A program made the translations under genes and the position numbers. The notes beneath the pieces are model-generated. The model was not told where the DNA came from and did not search any database. It was given only the letters and a program-made list of their open reading frames with translations. This document shows, piece after piece, positions 45,644 through 54,288 of a stretch of DNA of 64,000 nt (position 1 is its first letter; each line of letters begins with the position of its first letter). Source of the DNA: Tamaricihabitans halophyticus (lineage in GTDB: Bacteria; Actinomycetota; Actinomycetes; Mycobacteriales; Pseudonocardiaceae). The stretch covers positions 124,001 to 188,000 of the forward strand of contig NZ_SLXQ01000001.1 of assembly GCF_004340875.1 (NCBI RefSeq), given 5' to 3'.

Positions 45644-46344
45644 CGGGCCGTCTCCAACCGCTCGGCCCGGTTGCGCTCGAGCGCGACACGCAAAGCCTGC
45701 CGTCCTCTGTGGATTCGACTGCGCACGGTGCCCAGCTTGACGCCGAGCGTCGCACCGATCTCCTCATAGGACAGTCCCTCGACGTCGCAAAGCACGATCG
45801 CGGCGCGGAACTCCGGCGGCAGCTCGTCCAGCGCCGCCTGTAGATCGGGATCAAGGTGGGTGCTCGCGTACACCTGCTCGGGGCTCGGGCCGTCGCCAAC
45901 CAGCCGATCGGTGTCCTCTGGCAGCCCCTCCCAGCGCAGCCGCGACCGGCGACGCGCCATGTCCAGGAACAGGTTGGTAGTGATGCGGTGCAGCCAGCCT
46001 TCGAAGGTGCCCGGTTTGTACGAGGCGAGCGAGCGGAAAACCCGGATGAACGTCTCCTGAGTCAAGTCCTCCGCGTCGTGCTGGTTACCGGAAAGCCGGT
46101 ACGCGAGGCGGTAGACCCGATCGGCGTGCTGCCGGACTACCTCGTCCCAGGAAGGCGGCGTCCAACCAGCTTCACCCGCTTCGGTGGCGAAGTCGGTGGC
46201 CGTGGTCACGGTCTGGCTGCTCATCGAGTGGGTGGACACCTCCTGCTCAAGGACCTGCTCGCCGGCGTGCTCAACGTCCTCGCCGCGCGCTGGTCTCGGC
46301 CCGCTGCCCTGTTCAACGCTCTTGTCGTGTCCGTTGTTCCCCAC
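45640..46344 (-). CDS. sigE: ECF sigma factor SigE
   Basis: A 234-residue ECF sigma factor. Region 2 ([29 protein letters not shown]) and region 4 ([31 protein letters not shown]) match mycobacterial SigE closely as I recall it. The frame is open from GTG 46344 (GGGGAG upstream), but an ATG at 46224 gives the core protein. M. tuberculosis sigE is known for several translation starts, so the true start(s) are uncertain. Controls the envelope-stress regulon. Confidence 0.93.
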   Translation of the reverse strand: MGNNGHDKSVEQGSGPRPARGEDVEHAGEQVLEQEVSTHSMSSQTVTTATDFATEAGEAGWTPPSWDEVVRQHADRVYRLAYRLSGNQHDAEDLTQETFIRVFRSLASYKPGTFEGWLHRITTNLFLDMARRRSRLRWEGLPEDTDRLVGDGPSPEQVYASTHLDPDLQAALDELPPEFRAAIVLCDVEGLSYEEIGATLGVKLGTVRSRIHRGRQALRVALERNRAERLETAR

Positions 46345-46413
46345 TGCTGGCCCGCTCCCCTACCCGACTCTGGTTCCCCTGGAGCTTGAAAATCTCCATT
46401 GGCATAAGCTTCG

Positions 46414-46461
46414 GCTATCTCCTTATGGTTGTAGTGAGAGATAGCTGAGAGTGACCTGAGA
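46414..46461. promoter_or_regulatory. Inverted repeat and TCTCAG direct repeats upstream of sigE
   Basis: GCTATCTC (46414-46421) and GAGATAGC (46438-46445) form a perfect 8-bp dyad. On the sigE-sense (minus) strand two TCTCAG hexamers lie 11 bp apart (46461-46456 and 46450-46445). This resembles, from memory, the direct-repeat MprA box that controls mycobacterial sigE. No mprAB is in the window. Confidence 0.45.
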
Positions 46462-46515
46462 AAACGCGCCTACCTTCCATCGTTCGACCGCCTGCGGCCG
46501 CTAACCTCACACACC

Positions 46516-47226
46516 GTGAGCCAGCATGACTCCGTATTCCCCGAACCAGGGGCAGGGCCCGGAGCACGCATGCGTGTCGAAAACTACGTCGAGGCTTTCG
46601 TGCCGGAGGACGAAGTACTCATCGACGCGCGCGCGAGAAGCGCGGAGTTGGATGTTCGCCCCGTCAGCGCCGCGACCGGCGCCGCGCTGCGCCTACTGAC
46701 CAGCGTTTCGCGCGCCCGCGGGGTGGTCGAAGTCGGCACCGGCGCGGGGATCAGCGGGCTGCACCTGCTGCGCGGTATGCCCGCGGACGGCGTGCTGACC
46801 TCGATCGAGCACGATCCGGAGCTGCAACGGGCTGCCCGCAAGACATTCGTCCGGGCGGAACTACCGAGCGGCCGCACCAGGCTGATCATGGGTAGGGCGC
46901 TCGAGGTACTTCCCCGGCTCACCGACGGCGGCTACGACCTGGTCTTCCTTGATGCCACGAAGATCGAGTACCCGAGCTATCTCACCGAGGGCGTGCGGTT
47001 ACTGCGGCCAGGCGGTCTCATCGCGTTCCACGACGTGCTCGACGATGGCCACGCCCCGGAGCCGACGCGCAGGGACGCCGATGCGGTGGCGCTGCGCGAG
47101 TTGACCAAGGCCGTGCAGGCCGACGCCGAGCTGGTGCCGAGCCTGCTACCAGTGGGCGCCGGTCTGCTCGTCGCGGCCAAGATCGCCGAGCAGACCGGCG
47201 CCCCGCCGGCATCGCGCTACCACTAA
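46516..47226 (+). CDS. SAM-dependent O-methyltransferase (family 3, Rv1220c-like)
   Basis: A 236-residue catechol-O-methyltransferase-type enzyme with S-adenosylmethionine motif V-V-E-V-G-T-G-A-G-I-S-G (about 74-85), E-H-D-P-E (acidic ribose-binding) and metal site D-A-T-K/H-D-V-L-D-D-G-H. In M. tuberculosis the equivalent gene lies divergent from sigE exactly as here. The substrate is unknown. GTG 46516. It overlaps the convergent trypsin gene by 4 bp. Confidence 0.9.
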   Translation: MSQHDSVFPEPGAGPGARMRVENYVEAFVPEDEVLIDARARSAELDVRPVSAATGAALRLLTSVSRARGVVEVGTGAGISGLHLLRGMPADGVLTSIEHDPELQRAARKTFVRAELPSGRTRLIMGRALEVLPRLTDGGYDLVFLDATKIEYPSYLTEGVRLLRPGGLIAFHDVLDDGHAPEPTRRDADAVALRELTKAVQADAELVPSLLPVGAGLLVAAKIAEQTGAPPASRYH

Positions 47227-48038
47227 CGTTGCGCGGCGCTACCGCCGATCTGCTCCATCAACAGGTCGTAGTAGCTGCCAACGCGGGCATACACGCCCGG
47301 CTTACCCGGTCGGGCACAGCCATCGCCCCACGAGGTCACGCCGATCAGCTTGCCACCGGCGACCATCGGCCCGCCGGAGTCGCCCTGACAGGCGTCCACA
47401 CCGCCATCTGGCAGGCCGGCGCACACCATGGATTCGGGGTCGTACTCGTTGTAGCCAGCCGAGCAGTCCTCATCCGAGTTCACCGGCACGGTCGCCTTCT
47501 GCAGCACGTCCGAGGCCTGACCGCCTTCCGTGGTGGTCCCCCAACCGAGGATGGTCGAGTCGGTGCCTGCCTGGTATCCGGGATCGTCGGCCTTCGCCAG
47601 CTCGATCGGCTGCTCGGCAACCTCGCTGGCGAGGGTGAGCACCGCGACGTCCGAGCCGGTGGTCACGTTCTGGAAGTCAGGGTGCACCCAGATGTCCGAA
47701 ACATCGGTGACCGTGCCTTCGTCGGTGCTCATCGTCGTCCGGCCGCTGACCACCTGGACCGCGTCCGGCTGTGCGTCCGGCACGCAGTGCGCGGCGGTGA
47801 CCACCTTGTTCGGCGCCACGATCGAGCCGCCACAGAACTGGCTGCCGTTCGTGGTCAGCGCGACGGTGAATGGGTGATCGGCGATATTGGCGTCCTCGCC
47901 GCCCACGATGAACGGCGTGTTGTCTGCCGGCGGTGCCGCCGACTCGGCCTGCGCGGCCGATACGGTACCCATTCCGGCGAGCAGCACGGCCGCACCCACT
48001 CCGACCGCACGCGACGCTCGGCGTAAAACCTTGCCCAT
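47223..48038 (-). CDS. Secreted trypsin-like serine protease
   Basis: A 271-residue S1 protease. Signal peptide (1-about 30), short propeptide, mature N-terminus I-V-G-G. Triad in T-A-A-H-C, D-V-A-V-L and G-D-S-G-G-P. The Asp six residues before the catalytic Ser (D-A-C-Q-G-D-S) marks trypsin-type Lys/Arg specificity. The six cysteines (C-G-G, H-C, C-S-A-G, M-V-C-A, A-C-Q, G-C-A) fit three disulfides, as in Streptomyces trypsins. The frame ends in a 4-bp convergent overlap. Confidence 0.93.
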   Translation of the reverse strand: MGKVLRRASRAVGVGAAVLLAGMGTVSAAQAESAAPPADNTPFIVGGEDANIADHPFTVALTTNGSQFCGGSIVAPNKVVTAAHCVPDAQPDAVQVVSGRTTMSTDEGTVTDVSDIWVHPDFQNVTTGSDVAVLTLASEVAEQPIELAKADDPGYQAGTDSTILGWGTTTEGGQASDVLQKATVPVNSDEDCSAGYNEYDPESMVCAGLPDGGVDACQGDSGGPMVAGGKLIGVTSWGDGCARPGKPGVYARVGSYYDLLMEQIGGSAAQR

Positions 48039-48200
48039 CCCGAAACTCCTTCCGGTTCCCCGACGTTTCTGCCGTTATGGCTACCCGTCGGCGGAGCCGG
48101 AAACCAGCGACCTAAGTTGTCACCCGTTCGGCCTATCGAGGCCGGATTATGCGCGCTGACCAGGGCATCTACTGGTAATCCCCGGATGGCTGGCGGGAAA

Positions 48201-49430
48201 CTACCGACGAACGGAGGGGACCGTTTGAGGGGTTGCGCCGGACCGAGTGGACCGTTCGCGCCCACGCATGCCCAGCAGCACGCCCACCCCGGCCAGTACC
48301 AGCCATCCGGTACCGACCAGCGTCAGCGCGGTCCAGCCGAATCCGCCGTAGATCGCGCTACCCACGGAGCCGCCGATGCTCGCGCCGGCGTAGTAAGCGC
48401 ACTGGTAGAGCCCGGAGGCCTGACCGCGCGCCGATTCCGGCGCGGCGGCGCCGACCCAACCACTGGCGGCCGCGTGTGCGGCGAAGAAGCCTCCGGTGAA
48501 TACCAGCAATCCGAGCGCGATCAGCCAGACCACGTCCGGAATGGTCAGCATGGCACCGAGCACGGTCACCCCGAGCGCGCTGAGCAGCACCGGGGTACGA
48601 CCGTGCCGCTCGGCGAGGCGCCCAGCAAGCGGCGAGCTGACCCAGCCGGCCGCATAGGCGAGAAAGACCAGCGCGGCAATGGCCGGCGCGAGGGCGAGCG
48701 GTTCGCTCGTGAGCCGGAAGCCCGCGGCGTTGTACGCGGCGACGAAAGCGCCCATCGCGAGGAAGGCGACCGCGTACTGCGCGAGCAGCAGCGGGGCACG
48801 CACGGCCAGCCCGAGCCCGGAGAGAATGGCCCGCGCGGTCGGTCGTTGCTCGGCGGCCGAGCCGGACGAACCGCGCGAGCTGGGCAGCGCACAGGCGAAC
48901 ACGAGCGCGCCGAGTACCGCGAGCGCGGTGCTCAACCCGAGCGCGCCACGCCAACCGAGCCAGTCGTAGCTGATGCCGGCTACCAGCCGACCGCACATGC
49001 CACCCATACTGTTGCCGGCGACCAGCGCGCCAAGCGCGACGCCGCGGCTGGTGCCGTCCAACTCCTCGGCGAGGTAGGCCATCGCGGTGGCCGGCAGTCC
49101 CGCGATCGCCAGGCCAAGCAGCACTCGTAAGACGAGCAGCGCGGGAAAGTTCGGGGCGAAGGCGCAGCCGACCGCGAGCAGCACGGCAAGGATCACCGAA
49201 CCGAGCATCACCCTGCGCCGACCGATCAGTTCGGATAACGCGGCCAGCGGCACCACGCCCACGGCAACCGCGATGGTGGCGGCGCTGAGTGCCAACGAGG
49301 CGCTGCCCGGCTCCAGCTCGAAGCTGTCCGCGAGCTGCGGCAACAACGGCTGCACCGCGTAGAGCAGCGCGAACACCGCGAAGCCCGCCGAGGTCGCGGC
49401 GATTCCGATCCGTCCAGCCCGAGCAGCCAC
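48201..49430 (-). CDS. MFS transporter
   Basis: A 409-residue major-facilitator protein with 12 hydrophobic segments. The cytoplasmic loop between helices 2 and 3 reads A-L-S-E-L-I-G-R-R-R (motif A-like), and a similar A-G-R-L-A-E-R-H-G-R occurs in the second half. It resembles YnfM/AraJ-type drug or metabolite exporters. It is divergent from a LysR regulator (63 bp apart), which very likely controls it. Substrate unknown. GTG start. Confidence 0.88.
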   Translation of the reverse strand: MAARAGRIGIAATSAGFAVFALLYAVQPLLPQLADSFELEPGSASLALSAATIAVAVGVVPLAALSELIGRRRVMLGSVILAVLLAVGCAFAPNFPALLVLRVLLGLAIAGLPATAMAYLAEELDGTSRGVALGALVAGNSMGGMCGRLVAGISYDWLGWRGALGLSTALAVLGALVFACALPSSRGSSGSAAEQRPTARAILSGLGLAVRAPLLLAQYAVAFLAMGAFVAAYNAAGFRLTSEPLALAPAIAALVFLAYAAGWVSSPLAGRLAERHGRTPVLLSALGVTVLGAMLTIPDVVWLIALGLLVFTGGFFAAHAAASGWVGAAAPESARGQASGLYQCAYYAGASIGGSVGSAIYGGFGWTALTLVGTGWLVLAGVGVLLGMRGRERSTRSGATPQTVPSVRR

Positions 49431-49493
49431 GAGAACAACGCTAAGCGACGCTAATCAATACGTCCAATACAGTAATATGCGATAATTAATGCA

Positions 49494-50414
49494 ATGACGC
49501 ATGAATATGTCCCGGACGATCCAGCCGGGTTGGCCGCGGAGCTCGCACCCCGGCTCGCGATGCTCCGAGTACTCGCGAACTGCGGGCATATCACCAAGGC
49601 CGCGGAACAGCTCGGGGTCGCACAGCCGACGCTGAGCCGGCAGCTGGCCGCGCTCGGTGAATCACTCGGCACCGAGATCGTCACCAAGGACGGCAGGGGT
49701 ATCCGGCTCACCAGGGTTGGCAGGCTCCTCGGCGAAGTCGCCGACGACGGGCTCGCCGCGATCGAAGCTGGCTGCCGGCGGGTGGTCGAGGAACTCGATC
49801 CGCAGCGCGGGCATGTGGTGCTGGGCTTTCTCTCGCTGCTCGGCAGGGCCATCGTGCCGGATCTGCTGCACGGATTCCGGCAGCGGTTTCCCGACGTTCG
49901 GTTCAGCTTGCAGCAGTCCTCCCGCCAGGAGGTCCTGGACATGCTGCGCGGCAACCGGGTGGACCTGGCGATGCTGGCGCCGTTGCCAACCGAGTACCCC
50001 GAGCTGGACAGCATCGCGTTCGCCAGCGAGGAGCTGAAACTGGTGGTGCCACCCGGCCATCGGCTGGCGGCGCGGCCGGCCGTCCGCATGGTGGATCTCG
50101 CCGACGAAGACTTCGTCGGCCTGGTCCCCGGCTTCGGATTGCGCAAGATCACCGACGAACTGTGTGCCGAGGCCGGGTTCGCCGCCCGAATGGCTTTCGA
50201 GGGCCAGGAGTCGTACACGGTGCGTGGACTGGTCGCCGCCGGCCTCGGGGTGGCCATCCTGCCGAGCTCCGAGCCCGGTTCGGCGCCCGTCGCGGTGGAG
50301 ATACCGATCATCCCTACGGTCCACCGGACCATCGGGCTCAGCTGGCTACGCGGGCAACGGCTCACCCCCGCGGCGCGTGCCTTCCGGGAGCACGTCCGCG
50401 CGGCCGCCCACTGA
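49494..50414 (+). CDS. LysR-family transcriptional regulator
   Basis: A 306-residue LTTR. The HTH is at about 22-80 (L-R-V-L-A-N-C-G-H-I-T-K-A-A-E-Q-L-G-V-A-Q-P-T-L-S-R-Q split over 30-47), and the C-terminal effector domain spans 110-300. Divergent arrangement with the MFS gene suggests regulation of it. The intervening AT-rich 63 bp contains TAAT/ATTA words and could hold a T-N11-A site. ATG 49494. Confidence 0.9.
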   Translation: MTHEYVPDDPAGLAAELAPRLAMLRVLANCGHITKAAEQLGVAQPTLSRQLAALGESLGTEIVTKDGRGIRLTRVGRLLGEVADDGLAAIEAGCRRVVEELDPQRGHVVLGFLSLLGRAIVPDLLHGFRQRFPDVRFSLQQSSRQEVLDMLRGNRVDLAMLAPLPTEYPELDSIAFASEELKLVVPPGHRLAARPAVRMVDLADEDFVGLVPGFGLRKITDELCAEAGFAARMAFEGQESYTVRGLVAAGLGVAILPSSEPGSAPVAVEIPIIPTVHRTIGLSWLRGQRLTPAARAFREHVRAAAH

Positions 50415-50420
50415 CGACCA

Positions 50421-50448
50421 AACCGCATTCTTGAGGGATCTTGCGGTC
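50421..50448. repeat. Dispersed palindromic repeat, B form
   Basis: AACCGCATTCTTGAG followed by GGATCTTGCGGTC, 6 bp after the LysR stop. It is the only B copy seen here between two co-oriented plus-strand genes, and could separate their transcription. Confidence 0.83.
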
Positions 50449-50540
50449 ACCGTGGCACAAACGCGACGGCAGAATTGTTATGACACGCGTTAGTGGAGTC
50501 GGTTGTTCGCCGGGATCACTATTGAGGGAAGATGACAGCT

Positions 50541-51068
50541 ATGGCGGAAGAAGCAACCGCGAATACCGACGACACCACTGCTGACCCGGCCCAGCGCCGC
50601 GGCAGGTTCGGGATCAGCCGGAAGGTTCGCGTCACATTCATGAAATTCGCGGCCAGTTCCGCAGCGGCTACGGTGGCCGGACAATTAGTCCTAAGCTTCC
50701 TATACTGGACACACCTCACCACCGCGGGAATTTCATCCGCAATCGCATTCCTCACCGGTTCGGTGATCAACTACATCGCCTATCGCAAATGGACGTGGCA
50801 GCGAAAGGGCAGGCCGAGCCTGCGTCATGAGTTGCTGCCCTACATCGGCGTCGTGGCCATATACGGCGTGGGCACAGTGGGCATCACGAAGCTCACTCAC
50901 ATGTGGCTGAGCCCGCTGGTAGAAGACACCGCGTTCCGCGGCCTGCTGCTCAACGCCTGCTTCCTGTTCGCGACCGGCGTGCTCTTCCTGTTCAAGTTCT
51001 TGCTTTTGAACCGCGTGTTCGGCGAGCGCCACGGAAAAGGTAGTCCCGCAGCCACGTCCCCGTCATAG
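50541..51068 (+). CDS. GtrA-family membrane protein
   Basis: A 175-residue protein of the GtrA/polyprenyl-phosphate sugar translocation family. It has four hydrophobic segments (about 33-53, 58-80, 98-117, 130-150) and the motif F-L-T-G-S-V-I-N-Y-I-A-Y-R-K-W-T-W, then F-K-F-L-L-L-N-R-V-F. Such proteins are thought to help move lipid-linked sugars across the membrane. ATG 50541 suits the upstream GAGGGA better than 50532. Its last 77 bp overlap the end of the convergent glycosyltransferase gene. Confidence 0.85.
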   Translation: MAEEATANTDDTTADPAQRRGRFGISRKVRVTFMKFAASSAAATVAGQLVLSFLYWTHLTTAGISSAIAFLTGSVINYIAYRKWTWQRKGRPSLRHELLPYIGVVAIYGVGTVGITKLTHMWLSPLVEDTAFRGLLLNACFLFATGVLFLFKFLLLNRVFGERHGKGSPAATSPS

Positions 51069-53301
51069 CCTTCGCGTAGTTGTAGCCGTAGACCACGTTG
51101 TTGCCCTTCTTCGTGGTCCCGGCCGAGCGAAGGTTCATCGTCATCGGCTGTTCCTTGAGCCGCGCGCCCCGCGCGAGCAGGCCAACCATCAACTCGGACG
51201 ACTGATACTGCGGTTGCTGCAGCTTCGTGTCGCGGGCCAGTTCCGCGCGCATCCCACGGAACCCGAACGACGTGTCGGTGATCTTGTTCATGGTCAACAC
51301 CGAGGCCATGATCGCGAACACCCTGGTGCCGAGCCAGCGCACGCTGTCCGCGGCGTGCTCCTCACCGAGCACCCTGGACCCGGTCACGAAGTCGGCCTCG
51401 TCCTCGATCAGCGGCTTGAGCAGCAGCGGTAGTTCCTCGATGTCGTACTGCCCATCGGCGTCCGTGGTCACCACATAGCGCGCGCCGTTCTGGCTCGCCA
51501 GCTGGTAGCCAAGTCGCAGCGCGGCGCCCTGCCCCCGGTTGGTCGGCGCGACACAGGTGTAGGCGCCGTGTTCCCTGGCGACCCGCGCGGTCTGGTCCTT
51601 ACAACCGTCCGCGACGACAAGCACGTCCACCGCGAGATCGCAGCTGCTCGACGGCAGCCCGTCCAGCACGGGCCCCAGCCCGTCCTCCTCGTTATAGGCG
51701 GCGATCACGATCACCACCGGGGCGAACTGCACCTCGCCGTAGCGCGCGTTGAACTCGCGCAGCGCGGCCATATCCACCGGGTCGGGGAACGGGGTGAGCT
51801 TGGCCCGTTTCGGTTTCAGCGGCTGCGGTCGGCGCGCGGGGCCCATCAACGCGGTCAACCCGAGTACGCCCGCGAGCGGCAGCAACACCAGGGCTGGCAG
51901 CTGATAACGCCAGGAGAACTCGTAGACCGCGGAGCTGAGCAGCAGGGTCAGCGCGAGTCCGGTGGGCAACAGCGCGGCCGCACGGATGCCGGAATGGCGC
52001 GCCCTGGCGATCCCCAGACCGCCGATGACGCCAACCACCGCGAACACCGCGAGCAGAGTGCCCGGCGTATAGCCCATGTTCAGCTGATAGGCGCGCAGGA
52101 TGCTCGCCGCGGTCTCATTCGCTTCGGGCTTTTCCCCGCTGAACTGTAGGGCCGTCTCCTCAGCCTGGCCGGGCGCGCCGAAGATCGGGTACTCGGTCTG
52201 GAACTGCCAGCGATGCAGCGGCACGTCTTCCGAGGCGCTGGTTCGGGTCGGCGCGAAGCCCTTGAGGAAGTCGCGCAGGATCCCGGTGGCCATATCGAAC
52301 GGCTGCGCCTGGTATACGGCTTGCCCGAATTCTCGTTGTAGCGCCGGGATATCCCAGTCGTCGGGGAACTGCGCCCGCCATACCGGGTTACCACCGATAT
52401 GCGCGTAGTGGTCAATTCCTTCCCGCTGACCAAGCGGCTCTTCCGGGCACATCGCGAGAACTTGCGGGCGAACGTCCAGCTGCTCGCAGTTCGCTTCGAC
52501 CGCGGCGCGCCCGTACATCGCGTTGGTGCCATGTCCGGTGAACGCTGGGTAGCCCGTCGACACCCAGAAGTAACCGATGTAGGTGGCGAGCACGATCACG
52601 AAGCCGAGGAACCCTGCGGCGCATCGCTTCCAGATGCCCTTCCAGCCCGCCTTGCTGCGCCAGGCACCACCGACGATCACCAGGTAACCAAGTAGCGGGA
52701 CGATCGTGCTGATCGAGATGACCCGGAAGATGGACGCGACGCCGAGGATCGCGCCGGCGAACACGATCCGGCGAGTGTTCGGCAGACCCCTGCCGATCAG
52801 CAGCCACATCGCGAGCACCAGCAACGCCTGCATCCAGACGTCGGTCATGATGTTCTGCTCGATCTGCAGCTGGTAACCGTCCAGCAACACGGGTGCGGTG
52901 GCGATCGCGGCGAGCCAGCGCCGGGCGCCGTGCCGCCGGGCAAGCGAGTAGATCGCCACGGCCATGCCCATGCCAACAAGATGCTGGACGAGGGTCACCA
53001 GTTCGAGGTTGCCGAACCAGAGCAGCGGGCGAAGGACGAACACCTCGTAGCCGATCGGGTTCAACCCGTCCGGCGCGAGGTCCTCGATATTGCCCAGGTA
53101 GCGGAACGAATCGATATAGAGGATGGCCGGTTGATAGGCCACCATGGTCAACACGCGCAGCGCGAGACCAAGCGTGAGCAGCGTGCACAGAATCCAATGC
53201 CGCCGAAGCATCACGCCGACGCGGCGCAGCCGCGTCTGCGGAACAACGGGTTTCAGCGGGGCGGGAGCCTCAGCGGGTCGGGCTGCCACATCACTGCTCA
53301 C
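50992..53301 (-). CDS. Fused polytopic membrane (GT-C-like) and GT2 glycosyltransferase
   Basis: A 769-residue protein. About 1-490 is polytopic, with about ten hydrophobic helices and large loops, of the ArnT/mannosyltransferase-like GT-C appearance (D-S-F-R-Y near the first loop). About 520-769 is a soluble family-2 glycosyltransferase (V-I-V-I-A-A-Y-N-E-E, D-G-C-K-D-Q-T, D-A-D-G-Q-Y-D, T-D-T-S-F-G-F-R) of the polyprenyl-phosphate sugar synthase type. It probably makes and uses a lipid-linked sugar. GTG 53301 is chosen; TTG 53310 overlaps the epimerase stop. Confidence 0.85.
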   Translation of the reverse strand: MSSDVAARPAEAPAPLKPVVPQTRLRRVGVMLRRHWILCTLLTLGLALRVLTMVAYQPAILYIDSFRYLGNIEDLAPDGLNPIGYEVFVLRPLLWFGNLELVTLVQHLVGMGMAVAIYSLARRHGARRWLAAIATAPVLLDGYQLQIEQNIMTDVWMQALLVLAMWLLIGRGLPNTRRIVFAGAILGVASIFRVISISTIVPLLGYLVIVGGAWRSKAGWKGIWKRCAAGFLGFVIVLATYIGYFWVSTGYPAFTGHGTNAMYGRAAVEANCEQLDVRPQVLAMCPEEPLGQREGIDHYAHIGGNPVWRAQFPDDWDIPALQREFGQAVYQAQPFDMATGILRDFLKGFAPTRTSASEDVPLHRWQFQTEYPIFGAPGQAEETALQFSGEKPEANETAASILRAYQLNMGYTPGTLLAVFAVVGVIGGLGIARARHSGIRAAALLPTGLALTLLLSSAVYEFSWRYQLPALVLLPLAGVLGLTALMGPARRPQPLKPKRAKLTPFPDPVDMAALREFNARYGEVQFAPVVIVIAAYNEEDGLGPVLDGLPSSSCDLAVDVLVVADGCKDQTARVAREHGAYTCVAPTNRGQGAALRLGYQLASQNGARYVVTTDADGQYDIEELPLLLKPLIEDEADFVTGSRVLGEEHAADSVRWLGTRVFAIMASVLTMNKITDTSFGFRGMRAELARDTKLQQPQYQSSELMVGLLARGARLKEQPMTMNLRSAGTTKKGNNVVYGYNYAKAMTGTWLRDYLFRGARRTRGSKART

Positions 53302-53306
53302 GGTGC

Positions 53307-54278
53307 TCAACCTGCCACTCGCTCACTTTGGGCGGCGAGAAAGTCCCGCCACACCGTTTCCAGACCTTCAACGAGGGATACTGCCGGCTGGTAACCAAGA
53401 TCCTCTTTGGACCTCGAGATGTCCACGATAACCGCCGGCATTTCGCCAGTTTTCGCCGGCACGTGTTCAATCGGCAACTCAGCGCCAGTAACCGTGCGTA
53501 CTGCCTCGATCATCTCCAGCACGCTGATCGAGTGACCCGCGCCGATGATCGCCGGGCCGGTGAAATCCTGGGTCCACGCCCGCAGGATGCCCTGCACCAC
53601 GTCGTCGATATGCACGAGATCGCGGCGCTGCCCGCCATCGCCGTACACCTGGACGCCGGAACCGGCCAGCGCGGCGCGCATCATCCGCGGCACGAAGCTG
53701 TCCTTGTGCCCCATGCCCGGCCCGTAGATATTGGTGAACCGCAACGCGCAGGTCTTCATCCCGTACGCGCCGGCATAACCGGAAAGCAGCATCTCGCCGG
53801 CCGCTTTGGTGCCACCGTAGGGAGTGAGCGGCAGCAACGAGTTGTCCACCGTGATCCGGCCGGTGCCCACATCGCCGACCACCGCGTTGGTGGAGGCGAG
53901 CACGAACTTCTCGGCGCCCTTGACCCGAGCCAGCTCGAGCAGATCGTGCGTCAACTGCACGTTATTGCTGAAGGTTTCCTGCGGCTGCTCCGCGGATTTG
54001 AGTACCGACGTGATCGCGGCCAGATGCACGACGCCGGCAACATCGTCGCCGAACGCGGCTTCGCGTACCTCGGCATCCCGCAGATCGCCCTGAATGGCGA
54101 CAATTTCCGAATCGTCGGTTTCGAACGGCTTCAGATCCGCGACGGTAACCGGAATGCCGTTTGCCCGAAATGCGGCGACAACCGAGCGGCCGACAAATCC
54201 CGCGCCCCCGGTGACCAGCACTCGACGGTCTTGCAGTGCGGGCGGAAACGTAATGGAAGAAGAGTTCTGCGTTGTCAT
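53307..54278 (-). CDS. NAD-dependent epimerase/dehydratase
   Basis: A 323-residue extended SDR acting on nucleotide sugars. NAD motif V-T-G-G-A-G-F-V-G (about 20-28), V-H-L-A-A-I-T, active-site S-T-N (about 126) and Y-G-G-T-K (about 148-152). The product sugar is not determined. It lies 5 bp before the glycosyltransferase on the same strand, so it probably supplies its nucleotide-sugar substrate (inference). ATG 54278. Confidence 0.88.
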   Translation of the reverse strand: MTTQNSSSITFPPALQDRRVLVTGGAGFVGRSVVAAFRANGIPVTVADLKPFETDDSEIVAIQGDLRDAEVREAAFGDDVAGVVHLAAITSVLKSAEQPQETFSNNVQLTHDLLELARVKGAEKFVLASTNAVVGDVGTGRITVDNSLLPLTPYGGTKAAGEMLLSGYAGAYGMKTCALRFTNIYGPGMGHKDSFVPRMMRAALAGSGVQVYGDGGQRRDLVHIDDVVQGILRAWTQDFTGPAIIGAGHSISVLEMIEAVRTVTGAELPIEHVPAKTGEMPAVIVDISRSKEDLGYQPAVSLVEGLETVWRDFLAAQSERVAG

Positions 54279-54288
54279 CGCGGGCAAT

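Noticed and set aside
48129-48144. CGGCCTATCGAGGCCG palindrome after the trypsin gene start
   Set aside because: A 6-bp GC stem with a 4-nt loop is expected by chance at this composition; no repeat or promoter context supports it.
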